64,000 bases of DNA. It comes from Moritella viscosa (GTDB lineage Bacteria > Pseudomonadota > Gammaproteobacteria > Enterobacterales > Moritellaceae). Of the stretch, positions 44,451 through 55,152 are shown piece by piece; position 1 is the stretch's first letter, and every line of letters starts with the position of its first letter. The position numbers and the translations under genes are program-made. A model generated the notes under the pieces. That model was given only the letters and a program-made list of their open reading frames with translations, had not been told where the DNA came from and searched no databases. The stretch is taken from NCBI GenBank assembly GCA_000953735.1, contig LN554852.1, positions 2,739,846 to 2,803,845 on the forward strand. Direction: 5' to 3'.

Positions 44451-45893
44451 ATGGATAACAATTCGAACAAAACAGCAACAGATCTGCCCACTTTTTACTG
44501 GCATGATTATGAGACTTTTGGCTTAAGTCCGTCACTGGATCGCCCTTCTCAATTTGCTGGTATTCGCACCGACATGGACTTTAATGTGATCGGCGAACCA
44601 GATATGTTTTACTGCCGCCAATCAGATGATTACCTTCCTTCGCCAGAAGCTGCCATGATTACTGGGATAACACCTCAAAAGACCCAAGCAGAAGGTGTAA
44701 GTGAAGCAGAGTTCAGTAAACGTATTGAAGCGCAATTCAGTCAAAAAAACACCTGTATCATTGGTTATAACAACATTCGCTTTGATGATGAAGTAACACG
44801 TAATATCTTCTACCGTAATTTCTACGACCCATACGCACACACCTGGAAAGATGGTAATTCGCGCTGGGATATTATTGACTTGATGCGCGCTTGTTATGCT
44901 CTGCGCCCTGAAGGTATTGTATGGCCAGAAAATGATGATGGTCTACCAAGTATGCGTCTTGAATTATTAACCGCCGCAAATGGCATTGAGCACGCTAATG
45001 CCCATGATGCTACTTCTGATGTATATGCAACTATCGCGATGGCGAAGCTAGTTAAAGAAAAACAACCTAAGCTGTTTGATTTCTTATTTAACCTACGTAG
45101 CAAACGTAAAGTTGAATCCTTGGTTGATATCATCAACATGACACCATTAGTGCATGTAAGCGGCATGTTTGGTGCAGATCGCGGATTCACAAGCTGGGTA
45201 GTGCCACTGGCTTGGCACCCAACCAACAACAACGCTGTGATTGTAGCTGACTTAGCCCAAGACATTACGCCATTATTAGAATTGAGCGCGGATGAACTGC
45301 GCGAACGTTTATATACGCCAAAGAAAGATCTCGGTGACTTAACCCCTATCCCGCTGAAACTTATTCATATCAACAAGTGTCCAGTACTCGCGCCAGCGAA
45401 AACTCTATTACCTGAAAACGCAGAACGTTTAGGGATTGATCGCAGCGCCTGCCTCGCAAACCTAAAACGTTTAAAAGAAAGCGCAACACTGCGTGAAAAT
45501 GTTGTGGGTGTTTATCAAGTAGAACGTGAATATCCAAAATCAACCAATGTGGATGCAATGATCTACGATGGTTTCTTTAGTGCAGGTGATAAAGCAAACT
45601 TTGAAATACTACGTGAAACAGCACCAGAGCAACTTACAGGACTGCAACTGAAAGTCAGTGATTCGCGTTTTAATGAATTATTCTTCCGCTATCGAGCACG
45701 TAACTTCCCGCATTTATTATCAATGCCTGAGCAACAAAAATGGCTTGACCACTGCCGAACTGTGCTAGAAGACAGTGCCCCAGCCTATTTTGCACGTTTA
45801 GATGCATTAGCGATCGAAAACAGCCATGACGAGCGAAAAATGAAACTACTTCAACAGTTATACCTTTATGGTCAAAAAATAATTGGCGCATAA
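44451..45893 (+). CDS. sbcB: Exodeoxyribonuclease I
   Basis: 480 residues (E. coli ExoI is 475). DEDDh exonuclease: FYWHDYETFGLSP carries the first D-x-E metal ligands (about residues 18-20), GYNNIRFDDEVTRNIFYRNF holds the second Asp, and EHANAHDATSDVYATIAMAK the H and Asp of motif III. The SH3-like and C-terminal helical domains follow. It degrades single-stranded DNA 3' to 5' in recombination and mismatch repair. It stands alone; its terminator is shared with convergent asmA. Confidence 0.95.
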   Translation: MDNNSNKTATDLPTFYWHDYETFGLSPSLDRPSQFAGIRTDMDFNVIGEPDMFYCRQSDDYLPSPEAAMITGITPQKTQAEGVSEAEFSKRIEAQFSQKNTCIIGYNNIRFDDEVTRNIFYRNFYDPYAHTWKDGNSRWDIIDLMRACYALRPEGIVWPENDDGLPSMRLELLTAANGIEHANAHDATSDVYATIAMAKLVKEKQPKLFDFLFNLRSKRKVESLVDIINMTPLVHVSGMFGADRGFTSWVVPLAWHPTNNNAVIVADLAQDITPLLELSADELRERLYTPKKDLGDLTPIPLKLIHINKCPVLAPAKTLLPENAERLGIDRSACLANLKRLKESATLRENVVGVYQVEREYPKSTNVDAMIYDGFFSAGDKANFEILRETAPEQLTGLQLKVSDSRFNELFFRYRARNFPHLLSMPEQQKWLDHCRTVLEDSAPAYFARLDALAIENSHDERKMKLLQQLYLYGQKIIGA

Positions 45894-45926
45894 CGGCTAA
45901 CGAAAAAATTAAAATGAGCGTATTAA

Positions 45927-45965
45927 AAAGCCTGTTAGTGATCTTTCACTAGCAGGCTTTACGCT
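45927..45965. terminator. Bidirectional terminator between sbcB and asmA
   Basis: AAAGCCTGTTAGTGA (45927-45941) pairs with TCACTAGCAGGCTTT (45946-45960), one mismatch-type pair and a 4-nt loop. A T-run follows on the minus strand. Confidence 0.8.
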
Positions 45966-46003
45966 AACTAACCAAACTTAAACTGCTTATCTTAATTCTC
46001 AGA

Positions 46004-47935
46004 TTAGAATAATTTTTTCAAACCTCTAAATATTTCATTCTTAATTTTATTCTTGTCTTCATCTGATCCAAGATACTTATCAATCAGTTTATCTTTTTCA
46101 AGTTCTATCACTTGTTTAGTAATATCACCAAAATCAAACTTGATACTTGGCGTTGCAAAGCTGCCTTTCACTTCAACAGGAAGACGTATATCACGTACAG
46201 CTTTCATTGTTGAACTTGATTGACCACCAATATTTTCAGCAAGCGAAGCACCAAAAGTAAAATCAAGCTTTTCACGCATCAGATCCGCATAACCGTTACC
46301 ATCTACCTTGATCGCGGGTGAAGACAAATCGATTTTTGTCGATGTTAACTTACCCCCACTTAGTTTAAAGTTTGCAACCATCGCGCTGAAATCAGTCTGT
46401 TCACTTTGATCCGTATTATCGACAGGTTTTTTGCCAAACATAGCTATCGCTTTACGCACTTCTTGTGCCACATTAACCCCTAGCACAGCACCGTCAGAGA
46501 AGCTTGTATTAATCGACCCTTTCGTCGCGGACTTGAGTTTAGTCAGGGTTAACCCTTTACCGCTTAAACGCATGTCAACATCAACCAAACCAGTTAACAA
46601 TTTTTTGCCTGCTGCGATCGTAATCAACTGCTCTGACTGTACTTTCTCTAACGTACTATTCAAATTAAATGTAGCGGGTTTCTTGTTACTGTCTAATAAC
46701 GCTTTAACCATTAACTTACCTTCATAAAGATCTGACGATAATTTCGTTAACTGGAATATGCCGTCTTTTAACTTACTCTGTACCTTAACGTTATCCAAGA
46801 CATACTCGCCTTGTTTAATTTGAGTAATCGTCAATGACCCTTTTTGATTCACACTTGATAATGCACTCAAGTCAGGTTCTACGTCTGCAGAGGAATTTTC
46901 CCCCTGCTTATCTGTCGAGGTCTGAGTGACGCTTTTACTTGTCGCTTTCGATGTATTCTTTTTATGTACAGGCTCAGTCTTAGGCAACCAATCATCAATA
47001 ACAAGTCTATTCATGGCTAAGTTGTATTCAAGGCTCGGTTTTGAAAATACATCAATAGACAGATCGCCGGTAATATTAAGTTCATCAACGTCTAATTTAA
47101 GTCCTGCCAATTTCATTGTTTTATAAGCATTATCGTATGTCATGTCACCTTGCAATGAAATATTCATTTCTGGTCGCGGTAATAACTTACCCGTTAACGC
47201 GAGTTTATTATCAAGCTCCGATAATTTTATTTCATTAAATTGCTCATCAATCGTTAATATCATGCTTGTTTTTAGTTTAGCCGTTAAGTCATTGGTTCGG
47301 TAATTTGCAGCTAACGTAATCGCAACAGGCTTAGCAAAGGCAAACTCACCGACGGTTAAGCTACTGTCAGATAATTTATGGTAGGTACCATCTTGACGGT
47401 TATTCAATGATAATTGTGCGTTGGAGATATTCACCGATTTAATCACAAACTTATATTCGCTCTTCGCAATTTCACCTTCTGGTGTGACTTTAATCGCTTG
47501 AATATCGTCGTTTGATAATGGCTTTTCTGGTGGTGATAATGTGGCAAATAATTCATCCATGTTATTACGGCCATCGACTAATGTTTCGACATTAACGGTC
47601 AAACCATCCACTTCCACATTTGTTACCACTATCGTTTTGGTAAATAGTGACATCAGTTCGACAGCAACCTGTACGCTTTTAACTTCAGCTTGCTTTGAAT
47701 CTGCATATTCATGCTTATTGAATAAAGTCACTTTTCCTAGCTCAAAACCAATTTGTGGATAGAAAGTTAAATTTAAATTACCTTCAATTGTGACGTCTTG
47801 TTTAGTGAACTGCTTTGCTTGCGTTATTAAGTTATCTTTAATTAGCTCCTCATTAACTAAAAACTTAATTGCAATAAATCCCACGACGATAATAATCGCA
47901 ATGAGCCCACTAATACCAAGGAGTACTTTTTTCAT
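46004..47935 (-). CDS. asmA: AsmA family protein
   Basis: 643 residues. The N-terminal membrane anchor is at about 5-27 (LGISGLIAIIIVVGFIAIKFL), followed by the AsmA signature (QDVTIEGNLNLTFYPQIGFELGKVTLFNK) and a long beta-rich, groove-like periplasmic region. The C-terminal AsmA domain contains KGSINTSFSDGAVLGVNVAQEVRKA and ends with DFGDITKQVIELEKDKLIDKYLGS. A Ser/Thr-rich low-complexity insert lies at about 320-345. AsmA-type proteins are thought to move phospholipid between inner and outer membranes. It converges on sbcB. Confidence 0.85.
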   Translation of the reverse strand: MKKVLLGISGLIAIIIVVGFIAIKFLVNEELIKDNLITQAKQFTKQDVTIEGNLNLTFYPQIGFELGKVTLFNKHEYADSKQAEVKSVQVAVELMSLFTKTIVVTNVEVDGLTVNVETLVDGRNNMDELFATLSPPEKPLSNDDIQAIKVTPEGEIAKSEYKFVIKSVNISNAQLSLNNRQDGTYHKLSDSSLTVGEFAFAKPVAITLAANYRTNDLTAKLKTSMILTIDEQFNEIKLSELDNKLALTGKLLPRPEMNISLQGDMTYDNAYKTMKLAGLKLDVDELNITGDLSIDVFSKPSLEYNLAMNRLVIDDWLPKTEPVHKKNTSKATSKSVTQTSTDKQGENSSADVEPDLSALSSVNQKGSLTITQIKQGEYVLDNVKVQSKLKDGIFQLTKLSSDLYEGKLMVKALLDSNKKPATFNLNSTLEKVQSEQLITIAAGKKLLTGLVDVDMRLSGKGLTLTKLKSATKGSINTSFSDGAVLGVNVAQEVRKAIAMFGKKPVDNTDQSEQTDFSAMVANFKLSGGKLTSTKIDLSSPAIKVDGNGYADLMREKLDFTFGASLAENIGGQSSSTMKAVRDIRLPVEVKGSFATPSIKFDFGDITKQVIELEKDKLIDKYLGSDEDKNKIKNEIFRGLKKLF

Positions 47936-48538
47936 CCTGAAACCACCTTATAGAAATATATCTTAATCAACTAAGACAACACATAGAAGATTATGTTTAC
48001 ACTATCGACTCTAAGAATATCATGTAATTACCAGAAAGGCAGAAAGATACCCAATAAAAGCCCGAGCCGACATAAAAGGTAAGCAAAGTGCATTTAGATT
48101 ATAGAAGATAACTCATATATTCAGTGATACGAAAAATCAGCTTAAAAAAGGAACATAAAATCAACTTAGTTATTTACACATTATTCACAAATACAGACAA
48201 AACACGAAAATATAATCACGTTTACTGCATATCTATTAAATATCGATATATAAAACTAGAAAAATCACACTAATCAATACAATCGGCCTACATTAAAATC
48301 TATTTATGTGACATGAAACACCTAAAGTAACATAAAAGATTTTATTTTCATGACACCCGACACATGGTGTTAATAATATGTTTCTCGCATGTATGTTCGC
48401 AGTTACTATCTCCAGCAATTAAGTTTACGGCAGTTAAAAACACCGAATCTTAAAAAAATGGAAGATGGAATACTTAGTGACAATACTGTTATATCGATCT
48501 GGTAATCAGTAATTAGTCCTATAAAAGGGAACAATTCA
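47936..48538. other. Long intergenic region between asmA and yjiH
   Basis: 603 bp, no gene seen. It contains TGTGACATGAAACACC (48307-48322), a weak half-CRP-like sequence, and a small inverted repeat ACACC-N8-GGTGT near 48355. Neither is convincing. Confidence 0.4.
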
Positions 48539-49948
48539 ATGAAAGATAATAATATTTACGCGGAATCACCGCGTAATCTAAATAAAACAAACACAGATGC
48601 TCAGAAACACACAGGTAATAAATCATTATTACGATTTTTACTGCCTTCATTAATCGGCTTATTTTTATTTATGACCCCGGTGACTTATGAAGGTGACATG
48701 ACAATTCCAGTCGCGTTGTTAGCAAAAGTACTCATGGCAGCACTCGACGGTTATTTGCTTCATATCATTACCGTCATCATTTCATTTATGGCGCTGGCAT
48801 CAACATTAGCGGTTTTACTTAAGCCTAAGTTTATTACTCAGAGTAAATTCCTCCATGAGTTATTCATGCCGACACCACTCTGGCTAGCCGTTCGAATTAT
48901 CAGTTGTGCATTTACTATCGCGACTGTATTTCAGATTGGTCCAGAATATATCTGGAATGCAAATACCGGTGGCCTTGTGCTTAATGACTTGCTGCCGACT
49001 CTATTTGCAGTATTCATCTTTGCAGGCCTGCTACTGCCTTTATTGCTTAACTTTGGGTTACTAGAGCTGTGTGGTTCGCTATGTACAAAGATTATGCGTC
49101 CAATTTTCAATCTACCAGGTCGCTCAGCGGTTGACTGTATCGCCTCTTGGTTAGGTGATGGTAGCGTTGGTATTTTATTGACCGATAAACAGTATCAAGA
49201 AAAATTCTATACTCAGCGTGAAGCGGCCGTTATTGGCACCACATTCTCGGCTGTATCGATAACATTCAGCCTTGTTGTTATCGCACAAGTGAATTTAGAG
49301 CAATACTTCTTACCTTATTACTTAGCAATTACATTATCGGGCATTGTAGCTGCGATCATCGTACCTAAATTACCCCCGTTATGCTGGAAGAAAGACATCT
49401 ATATCGATGGAACTAAAAAGACCCATGATTTAGAGTCAATTCCTACTGACCATAATGTTTTCTCATGGGGTATTAACCAAGCAATTGAGCGCGCATCAAA
49501 AGTAACCTCGTACCAAGCTGTATTTATCGAAGGTCTAAAAAATGCGGTACATATGGTGTTTGGTATTTTACCGGTAGTGATGGCAATAGGTACAATTGGT
49601 TTGTTAATCGCAGAATACACCTCTCTATTTGCGATTCTTGGTAAACCATTTATGTATTATCTTCAATTCATGAACGTACCAGAAGCGGCACAAGCATCTG
49701 AATCGTTAGTGGTTGGTTTTGCCGATATGTTTGTACCAAGTATTCTTGCTACTTCTCTCGAAAATGACATGACTCGTTTCATCATTGCGGGTGTATCGGT
49801 ATCGCAACTTATCTATATGTCAGAAGTAGGTGCATTACTGTTAGGCAGTAAAATCCCGGTTAACATCGTCGATTTATTTGTTATCTTCGTACTACGTACA
49901 ATCATAACACTGCCGATTATCACCGGCGTTGCACATCTTATCTTCTAA
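48539..49948 (+). CDS. yjiH: YjiH family nucleoside-recognition (Gate) membrane protein
   Basis: 469 residues with about 10 hydrophobic segments. The N-terminal ~30 residues are polar and unusual (SPRNLNKTNTDAQKHTG); membrane parts start at LLRFLLPSLIGLFLFMTPVTYEG. GLLELCGSLCTKIMRPIFNLPGRSAVDCIASWLGDGSVGILL and IEGLKNAVHMVFGILPVVMAIGTIG belong to the Gate domain shared with nucleoside transporters and spore proteins. E. coli YjiH is an inner-membrane protein of unknown substrate. It stands alone with a clear terminator. Confidence 0.8.
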   Translation: MKDNNIYAESPRNLNKTNTDAQKHTGNKSLLRFLLPSLIGLFLFMTPVTYEGDMTIPVALLAKVLMAALDGYLLHIITVIISFMALASTLAVLLKPKFITQSKFLHELFMPTPLWLAVRIISCAFTIATVFQIGPEYIWNANTGGLVLNDLLPTLFAVFIFAGLLLPLLLNFGLLELCGSLCTKIMRPIFNLPGRSAVDCIASWLGDGSVGILLTDKQYQEKFYTQREAAVIGTTFSAVSITFSLVVIAQVNLEQYFLPYYLAITLSGIVAAIIVPKLPPLCWKKDIYIDGTKKTHDLESIPTDHNVFSWGINQAIERASKVTSYQAVFIEGLKNAVHMVFGILPVVMAIGTIGLLIAEYTSLFAILGKPFMYYLQFMNVPEAAQASESLVVGFADMFVPSILATSLENDMTRFIIAGVSVSQLIYMSEVGALLLGSKIPVNIVDLFVIFVLRTIITLPIITGVAHLIF

Positions 49949-49985
49949 TGACGATAAGCTAATAAAACAAAACGAATTATAAAAC

Positions 49986-50023
49986 AAAAAATGCCCATCA
50001 CTTTAACGGTGATGGGCATTTTT
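49986..50023 (+). terminator. Terminator of yjiH
   Basis: A perfect stem AAAAATGCCCATCAC with GTGATGGGCATTTTT (49986-50023) and a 7-nt loop. The flanking A and T runs make it efficient in both directions; it also lies near the end of dcd. Confidence 0.88.
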
Positions 50024-50091
50024 ATATTTGAATTAAGTGATGTATCAAGAACTTATATATCCAAGCTACTCATTATATTACTGAGTAACCA

Positions 50092-50694
50092 TTATGCACT
50101 TTGGTTGTCATTATCATCTTGGTTAATACGACTTGAATCAGCACCATGCTGGTTTTTATACTTGGCATCTTTACGTTGATTGTAAGGACGTGCAGCAGGC
50201 GCGGTCAGTGTTTCAAAGTTTAACGCTGCAATAGTCATTTTCGGACGTAGTGCTAGCGGCAACTTACCACTGTTATAAAATTCAAGTACGATACGACCAG
50301 ACCAGCCTGGATCAATACGGTGTGCCGTTACATGTACCATAAGACCAAGACGCGCTAATGATGACCGTCCATCTAACCAACCCACAATATCAGCTGGTAA
50401 CGTTACTTTTTCAAACGTCACAGATAAAGCAAATTCACCGGGATGTAAAATAAAGGCTTCACCGTCAGGAACAACGATTTCATCACTCATTACTTTATCA
50501 AGTTGGGTAGCAACTTCTTCTTTTGGACCACTCAAGTCAATATAAGGCGCATTATGTGCCTGAAAGACTCTAAATTCATGACCTAAAGTAACATCAACGC
50601 TTACGCCACTAATTTTACTTTGCTCAGGCCTTGGCTCTATCGAAATTCGACCATCATCTAAGTATTTTTCAATATCTGTATCACACAGGCGCAT
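50092..50694 (-). CDS. dcd: dCTP deaminase
   Basis: 200 residues (E. coli Dcd 193). It begins [23 protein letters not shown] and shows [36 protein letters not shown] and [27 protein letters not shown] (the active-site GRSS...HxxxxGW region). It converts dCTP to dUTP for thymidylate synthesis. A MITE separates it from udk. Confidence 0.95.
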   Translation of the reverse strand: MRLCDTDIEKYLDDGRISIEPRPEQSKISGVSVDVTLGHEFRVFQAHNAPYIDLSGPKEEVATQLDKVMSDEIVVPDGEAFILHPGEFALSVTFEKVTLPADIVGWLDGRSSLARLGLMVHVTAHRIDPGWSGRIVLEFYNSGKLPLALRPKMTIAALNFETLTAPAARPYNQRKDAKYKNQHGADSSRINQDDNDNQSA

Positions 50695-50719
50695 GTTTTC
50701 TCTCTTTAATAAGTGCAGT

Positions 50720-50886
50720 GTTATACCAATTGCATTAAATAAGTGATCAATTATTTCGCTGGGAAAATTGACAATAACAAGGCGTTAATTACCGTAACTA
50801 GTTATTCTAATTACAAAATTAACAACTCTGTTAGAGTCTGTTTTACCAGAAAGAGTGATCATCTATTTATTGTGGTTGGTATTAAT
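50720..50886. mobile_element. MITE-like element between udk and dcd
   Basis: About 165 bp bounded by inverted ends of roughly 29 bp. The left end begins TTATACCAATTGCATT (50721-50749); the right end (50856-50885), read in reverse, begins TTAATACCAACCACAATA. Both end on TGATCA inside. A TTA or TA flank on each side suggests TA-type target duplication. No transposase is present. The sequence looks familiar from other marine Vibrionales-type genomes, but I cannot verify that here. Confidence 0.6.
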
Positions 50887-50917
50887 TATAGTGCTTTTCG
50901 CGTTGATACTAAGACAT

Positions 50918-51562
50918 TTAGTTGTTTAATAACTGGCAAATTTTTGCTTTTAATGTATCAATCGCGAAGCGGTTTTTACCACCACGCGGTACAATAAGAT
51001 CCGCATATTGTTTTGATGGTTCAATGAACTGTAAGAACATTGGACGAACCGTGTCATTGTATTGTTCAATTACCGATTCCATTGTTCTGCCACGTTCAGC
51101 AACATCACGCTGTAAACGACGGATAAAACAAATGTCTAACGGTGTTTCCATAAATACACTTGCGTGAATTATGTTACGGATATTTGGATCTGTCAGTAAC
51201 AAAATACCTTCTAAGATGATCACTTTCTTGGGTGTCAATTTAGTTGCTTCAGCCATACGCGTATGTTCTGTATAGCTATACGTAGGTATTTCTACTGCCT
51301 TGCCGTCACTTAAACCCTGTAAATGACTGCACAATAACTTATGATCCATCGCTTGTGGATGGTCATAATTTGTTTTAACTCGCTCTTCCATCTCGAGGTG
51401 ACTTTGATCACGGTAATAACAATCTTCGGTAATGACTGCAATTTGTGATTCACCAAATTCAGCAACAAGCTCATTATAGATTGTTGACGAAAGTAAGCTT
51501 TTACCAGATGCAGAAGCACCTGCGATTGCGATGATCACACAAGAGTTAGATGTATTATTCAT
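50918..51562 (-). CDS. udk: Uridine kinase
   Basis: 214 residues (E. coli Udk 213). It has the P-loop [15 protein letters not shown] (about 13-27), [28 protein letters not shown] (nucleoside binding) and the lid with [21 protein letters not shown]. It phosphorylates uridine and cytidine with GTP in pyrimidine salvage, working alongside cdd at 56.4 kb. It is separated from dcd by a mobile element. Confidence 0.95.
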   Translation of the reverse strand: MNNTSNSCVIIAIAGASASGKSLLSSTIYNELVAEFGESQIAVITEDCYYRDQSHLEMEERVKTNYDHPQAMDHKLLCSHLQGLSDGKAVEIPTYSYTEHTRMAEATKLTPKKVIILEGILLLTDPNIRNIIHASVFMETPLDICFIRRLQRDVAERGRTMESVIEQYNDTVRPMFLQFIEPSKQYADLIVPRGGKNRFAIDTLKAKICQLLNN

Positions 51563-51691
51563 TTATAAAATGATCCGTTAGGGTTTAAGACTTCGTTATT
51601 ATAGAAATTTATAGTCTGTCATTCTAGAGTAAACCGAAAAATACCTATATTAAGTTATAATTAATCTACATTAAGTCACAATATACCCATA

Positions 51692-52768
51692 TTAAGTTAA
51701 CCTAATTGGGATTTCTGTTGATATTGTGTGCGTTTGAAAAAACATTTTACTAACAATATCATTTGCTAACTGCGCATAAATTGCTGAAAATGCAGAATCA
51801 GGTCGTGCCGCAACCGTTGGGGTACCCGCATCAATATCCGCACGCAGGTCAATATGTAACGGTAATTGAGCAACACATTCAGTGTCAAAACGAGCCGCCA
51901 TTTTAACCACACCACCCGTACCAAAAATAGCTTCTTCGTGACCGCAGTTGCTGCAGATATGCGTACTCATGTTTTCGACAACACCCAATACCGGTACTTT
52001 TACTTGTCTAAACATGCTAATGCCTTTAGCTGCGTCAGCAAGTGCAACATCTTGTGGGGTTGATACGATTAACGCACCTGTTACTGGTATGTTTTGACTC
52101 AGTGTTAATTGAATATCACCCGTGCCCGGCGGCATATCGATAAATAGATAATCCAGTTCACCCCAATGGGTTTCACTTAACAACTGCATTAATGCTTTAC
52201 TCGCCATTGGTCCACGCCAGATCATCGCTTGATCATGTAACGCAATAAACCCAATACTGTTAACCGCTAATCCATGTGCGTCAATAGCTTTCATGCTGTT
52301 ACCATCGTACTGCTCTGGGCGAGAATCACTCACACCAAGCATTAATGGTATTGAAGGCCCGTAAATATCTGCATCCATGATGCCAACTTTCGCACCCATT
52401 TTAGCCAATGCGAGTGCTGTATTAACGGTTGTCGTTGATTTACCGACGCCACCTTTACCAGACGCAACCGCAATTACATTCTTCACTCCATGAATCGCAG
52501 GCGCGTCATTACAACGAGCTAAAGTCGCAATGTCTAACTTTATAATCCATTGAACGCTTTCTACGCCCCTCATTAGTGCTACTTTTGGTTCTAATTTAGT
52601 TTTAACTTCGTGTTCAAAATCCAACGATGGAAACGGCAAACGTATCTGAATCTCAACACAACCATCCTTGTTGCTAATCGTTTCTAATACATTACTGTCG
52701 CCAATATTTTTTAACCAACTTTTAGGTTGAAAAATACCAACGAGCTGAGTGATCTTTGCAATATCCAT
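51692..52768 (-). CDS. mrp: Iron-sulfur cluster carrier Mrp/ApbC
   Basis: 358 residues. The N-terminal ~90 residues form an MIP18/DUF59-like domain. The P-loop NTPase follows with VIAVASGKGGVGKSTTTVN (deviant Walker A, about 97-115), VGIMDADIYGPSIPLMLG, LFIDMPPGTGDIQLTL and the cluster-binding pair CSNCGHEE (about 270). The family carries Fe-S clusters to apoproteins. It is divergent from metG, an arrangement I know from related gammaproteobacteria. Confidence 0.93.
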   Translation of the reverse strand: MDIAKITQLVGIFQPKSWLKNIGDSNVLETISNKDGCVEIQIRLPFPSLDFEHEVKTKLEPKVALMRGVESVQWIIKLDIATLARCNDAPAIHGVKNVIAVASGKGGVGKSTTTVNTALALAKMGAKVGIMDADIYGPSIPLMLGVSDSRPEQYDGNSMKAIDAHGLAVNSIGFIALHDQAMIWRGPMASKALMQLLSETHWGELDYLFIDMPPGTGDIQLTLSQNIPVTGALIVSTPQDVALADAAKGISMFRQVKVPVLGVVENMSTHICSNCGHEEAIFGTGGVVKMAARFDTECVAQLPLHIDLRADIDAGTPTVAARPDSAFSAIYAQLANDIVSKMFFQTHTISTEIPIRLT

Positions 52769-52971
52769 AACCGCCTCTTTATTTGAGCTTGTAAGTGTTT
52801 AGCTTTTAAGCATTTATACTTTATTAATCTACTATATCAATGATAAAGCAAAGAATCACAAATAAATACGCTAAAAATCGCAGGGTTTTTAGTCTAACAT
52901 CTATGCTTTATAGGTCGTATCAGGTAACATCGGATAACTTTATTTTTCACCACAAGATGAATCAGATTTTT

Positions 52972-55041
52972 ATGACATCAGAACGCAAAATCTTAGTAAC
53001 AAGCGCATTACCCTATGCCAATGGCCCTATTCACTTAGGCCATATGCTTGAGTATATCCAGACTGACATCTGGGTTCGTTTCCAAAAGCAACGTGGTCAC
53101 ACATGTACATATGTATGTGCAGATGACGCCCACGGCACACCAATCATGCTTAAAGCGCAAGAGCGCGGCATTACGCCGGAAGCAATGATCGCGCAGACTA
53201 AAATTGAGCATATGGCTGATTTTGCTGATTTCAATGTTGGTTTTGATAACTATCATTCAACTCACAGTGATGAAAACCGTGAACTTGCAAGTATGATCTA
53301 CACGCGTCTACGCGACAATGGTCATATCAAAACACGTGTAATTTCACAGCTATTCGATCCTGAAAAACAAATGTTCTTACCAGACCGTTTTGTTAAAGGC
53401 ATTTGCCCAGAATGTAAGAGTGAAGATCAAAATGGTGATAACTGCGACAACTGTGGCGCAACGTATTCTCCAACGGATTTAATCTCTCCAAAATCAGTTG
53501 TTTCTGGTGCAGAACCAATTCTTAAAGATTCAGAGCATTATTTCTTCGATCTACCTGCATTTGGCGACATGTTACAAACATGGACACGCTCAGGTACATT
53601 ACAAGATGAAATCGCGAATAAACTTGCAGAATGGTTTGAAGCTGGCCTACAACAGTGGGATATCAGCCGTGATGCACCTTACTTTGGTTTCGAAATTCCT
53701 GATGCACCAGGTAAATTCTTCTATGTTTGGTTAGATGCACCAATCGGTTACATGGGTAGTTTCAAAAATCTTTGTGATCGTCGTGACGACCTTGATTTTG
53801 ATGAATACTTCAAAAAAGACTCAACGACTGAGCTTTATCACTTCATTGGTAAAGACATCGTTAACTTCCACAGCCTATTCTGGCCTGCAATGCTTGAAGG
53901 CACGGGTTTCCGTAAGCCAACTGGTGTATTTGCACACGGTTTTGTTACTGTAAACGGTAAGAAAATGTCTAAATCACGCGGTACATTTATTATGGCGCGT
54001 ACTTACCTAGACAACCTAAACCCAGAATACCTACGTTATTACTACGCAGCAAAACTAAGCAACAAGATTGTTGATTTAGATTTAAATCTAGAAGATTTTG
54101 CACAGCGCGTAAACTCTGACGTTGTAGGTAAAGTAGTAAACCTTGCAAGTCGTACAGCTGGGTTCATCTACAAACGTTTTGATGCAAAACTAGCAAGCGA
54201 AATTTCAGAACCTGAATTATTAGCTGAATTCGTTGCTGCTGGCGATACTATTGCTCAATATTACGAAACACGTGATTTTAGCAAAGCGATTAAAGAAATC
54301 ATGGCACTTGCTGATAAAGCAAATGCATACATTGCAGATAAAGCACCGTGGCAACTTATTAAGCAAGAAGGCTGTGAAGCAGAAGCGCACCTTGTTTGTA
54401 CTATGGGCATCAACTTATTCCGTATCTTATCGGTTTATTTGAAACCTGTGCTACCAGAAATGGTTGCTGAAGTTGAAAAATTCTTAAACGATGATTTCAA
54501 TTGGGATAGCTACAAAACAGTATTAACAGACCACGAAATCAACAAGTTCAAACCGTTAATGCAACGTGTTGAAATGGACAAAGTTGAAACGATGGTTGAA
54601 GCATCTAAACAAAACTTAGTGGTTACTGAAGAAGAGAAAGAAGAAAAAGTTGTTGTTGAAGAAACACCGCTTGATCTTGCTTCTGATAAGCACCTTAAAG
54701 ATGAGCCAATTGATGAAATGATCGCATTTGATGATTTTGCAAAAGTTGACTTACGTATTGCTAAAATTGTAAAAGCTGAACATGTTGAAGGCGCTAAGAA
54801 ATTACTTAAGCTAACCTTAGATGTAGGCGGCGAAACGCGTCAAGTATTTGCTGGTATCAAATCAGCTTACGAACCAGAGCAACTTGAAGGTCGCTTAACG
54901 GTTATGGTTGCTAACTTAGCACCGCGTAAGATGAAGTTTGGTATGTCAGAAGGTATGGTACTTGCCGCAGGCCCTGGCGGCAGCGATATTTTCGTACTAA
55001 ACCCGGATGAAGGTTCTGAACCTGGCATGCGCGTAATGTAA
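52972..55041 (+). CDS. metG: Methionyl-tRNA synthetase
   Basis: Start placed at 52972 ([18 protein letters not shown]), which matches the family N-terminus; the frame is open upstream to 52840 but that extension is unlike MetG. The product is about 689 residues. HIGH motif: [12 protein letters not shown] (about 14-25). Zinc-binding knuckle: [18 protein letters not shown] (about 145-162). [16 protein letters not shown] (about 331). C-terminal EMAP/tRNA-binding domain: [23 protein letters not shown]. It charges tRNA-Met for translation. A Glu/Lys-rich linker (about 555-585) precedes the last domain. Confidence 0.95.
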   Translation: MTSERKILVTSALPYANGPIHLGHMLEYIQTDIWVRFQKQRGHTCTYVCADDAHGTPIMLKAQERGITPEAMIAQTKIEHMADFADFNVGFDNYHSTHSDENRELASMIYTRLRDNGHIKTRVISQLFDPEKQMFLPDRFVKGICPECKSEDQNGDNCDNCGATYSPTDLISPKSVVSGAEPILKDSEHYFFDLPAFGDMLQTWTRSGTLQDEIANKLAEWFEAGLQQWDISRDAPYFGFEIPDAPGKFFYVWLDAPIGYMGSFKNLCDRRDDLDFDEYFKKDSTTELYHFIGKDIVNFHSLFWPAMLEGTGFRKPTGVFAHGFVTVNGKKMSKSRGTFIMARTYLDNLNPEYLRYYYAAKLSNKIVDLDLNLEDFAQRVNSDVVGKVVNLASRTAGFIYKRFDAKLASEISEPELLAEFVAAGDTIAQYYETRDFSKAIKEIMALADKANAYIADKAPWQLIKQEGCEAEAHLVCTMGINLFRILSVYLKPVLPEMVAEVEKFLNDDFNWDSYKTVLTDHEINKFKPLMQRVEMDKVETMVEASKQNLVVTEEEKEEKVVVEETPLDLASDKHLKDEPIDEMIAFDDFAKVDLRIAKIVKAEHVEGAKKLLKLTLDVGGETRQVFAGIKSAYEPEQLEGRLTVMVANLAPRKMKFGMSEGMVLAAGPGGSDIFVLNPDEGSEPGMRVM

Positions 55042-55093
55042 GACGGTTTAGTCATAAAAATAGTGTTTCATCGCTATTATTATTACTCACTTT

Positions 55094-55120
55094 AAAGGGA
55101 CTCACACTGAGTCCCTTTTT
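55094..55120 (+). terminator. Terminator of metG
   Basis: AAAGGGACTCA (55094-55104) pairs with TGAGTCCCTTT (55108-55118) around CAC, followed by T. Strong intrinsic terminator. Confidence 0.88.
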
Positions 55121-55152
55121 ATCTATTTACTATAGAAGAATAAGAGATTTAA

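Noticed and set aside
48307-48322. CRP-like site before yjiH
   Set aside because: Only one half-site (TGTGA) fits; the other has two mismatches.
52840-52971. N-terminal extension of metG (44 extra codons)
   Set aside because: The extension has no similarity to MetG, and [18 protein letters not shown] is the family start.
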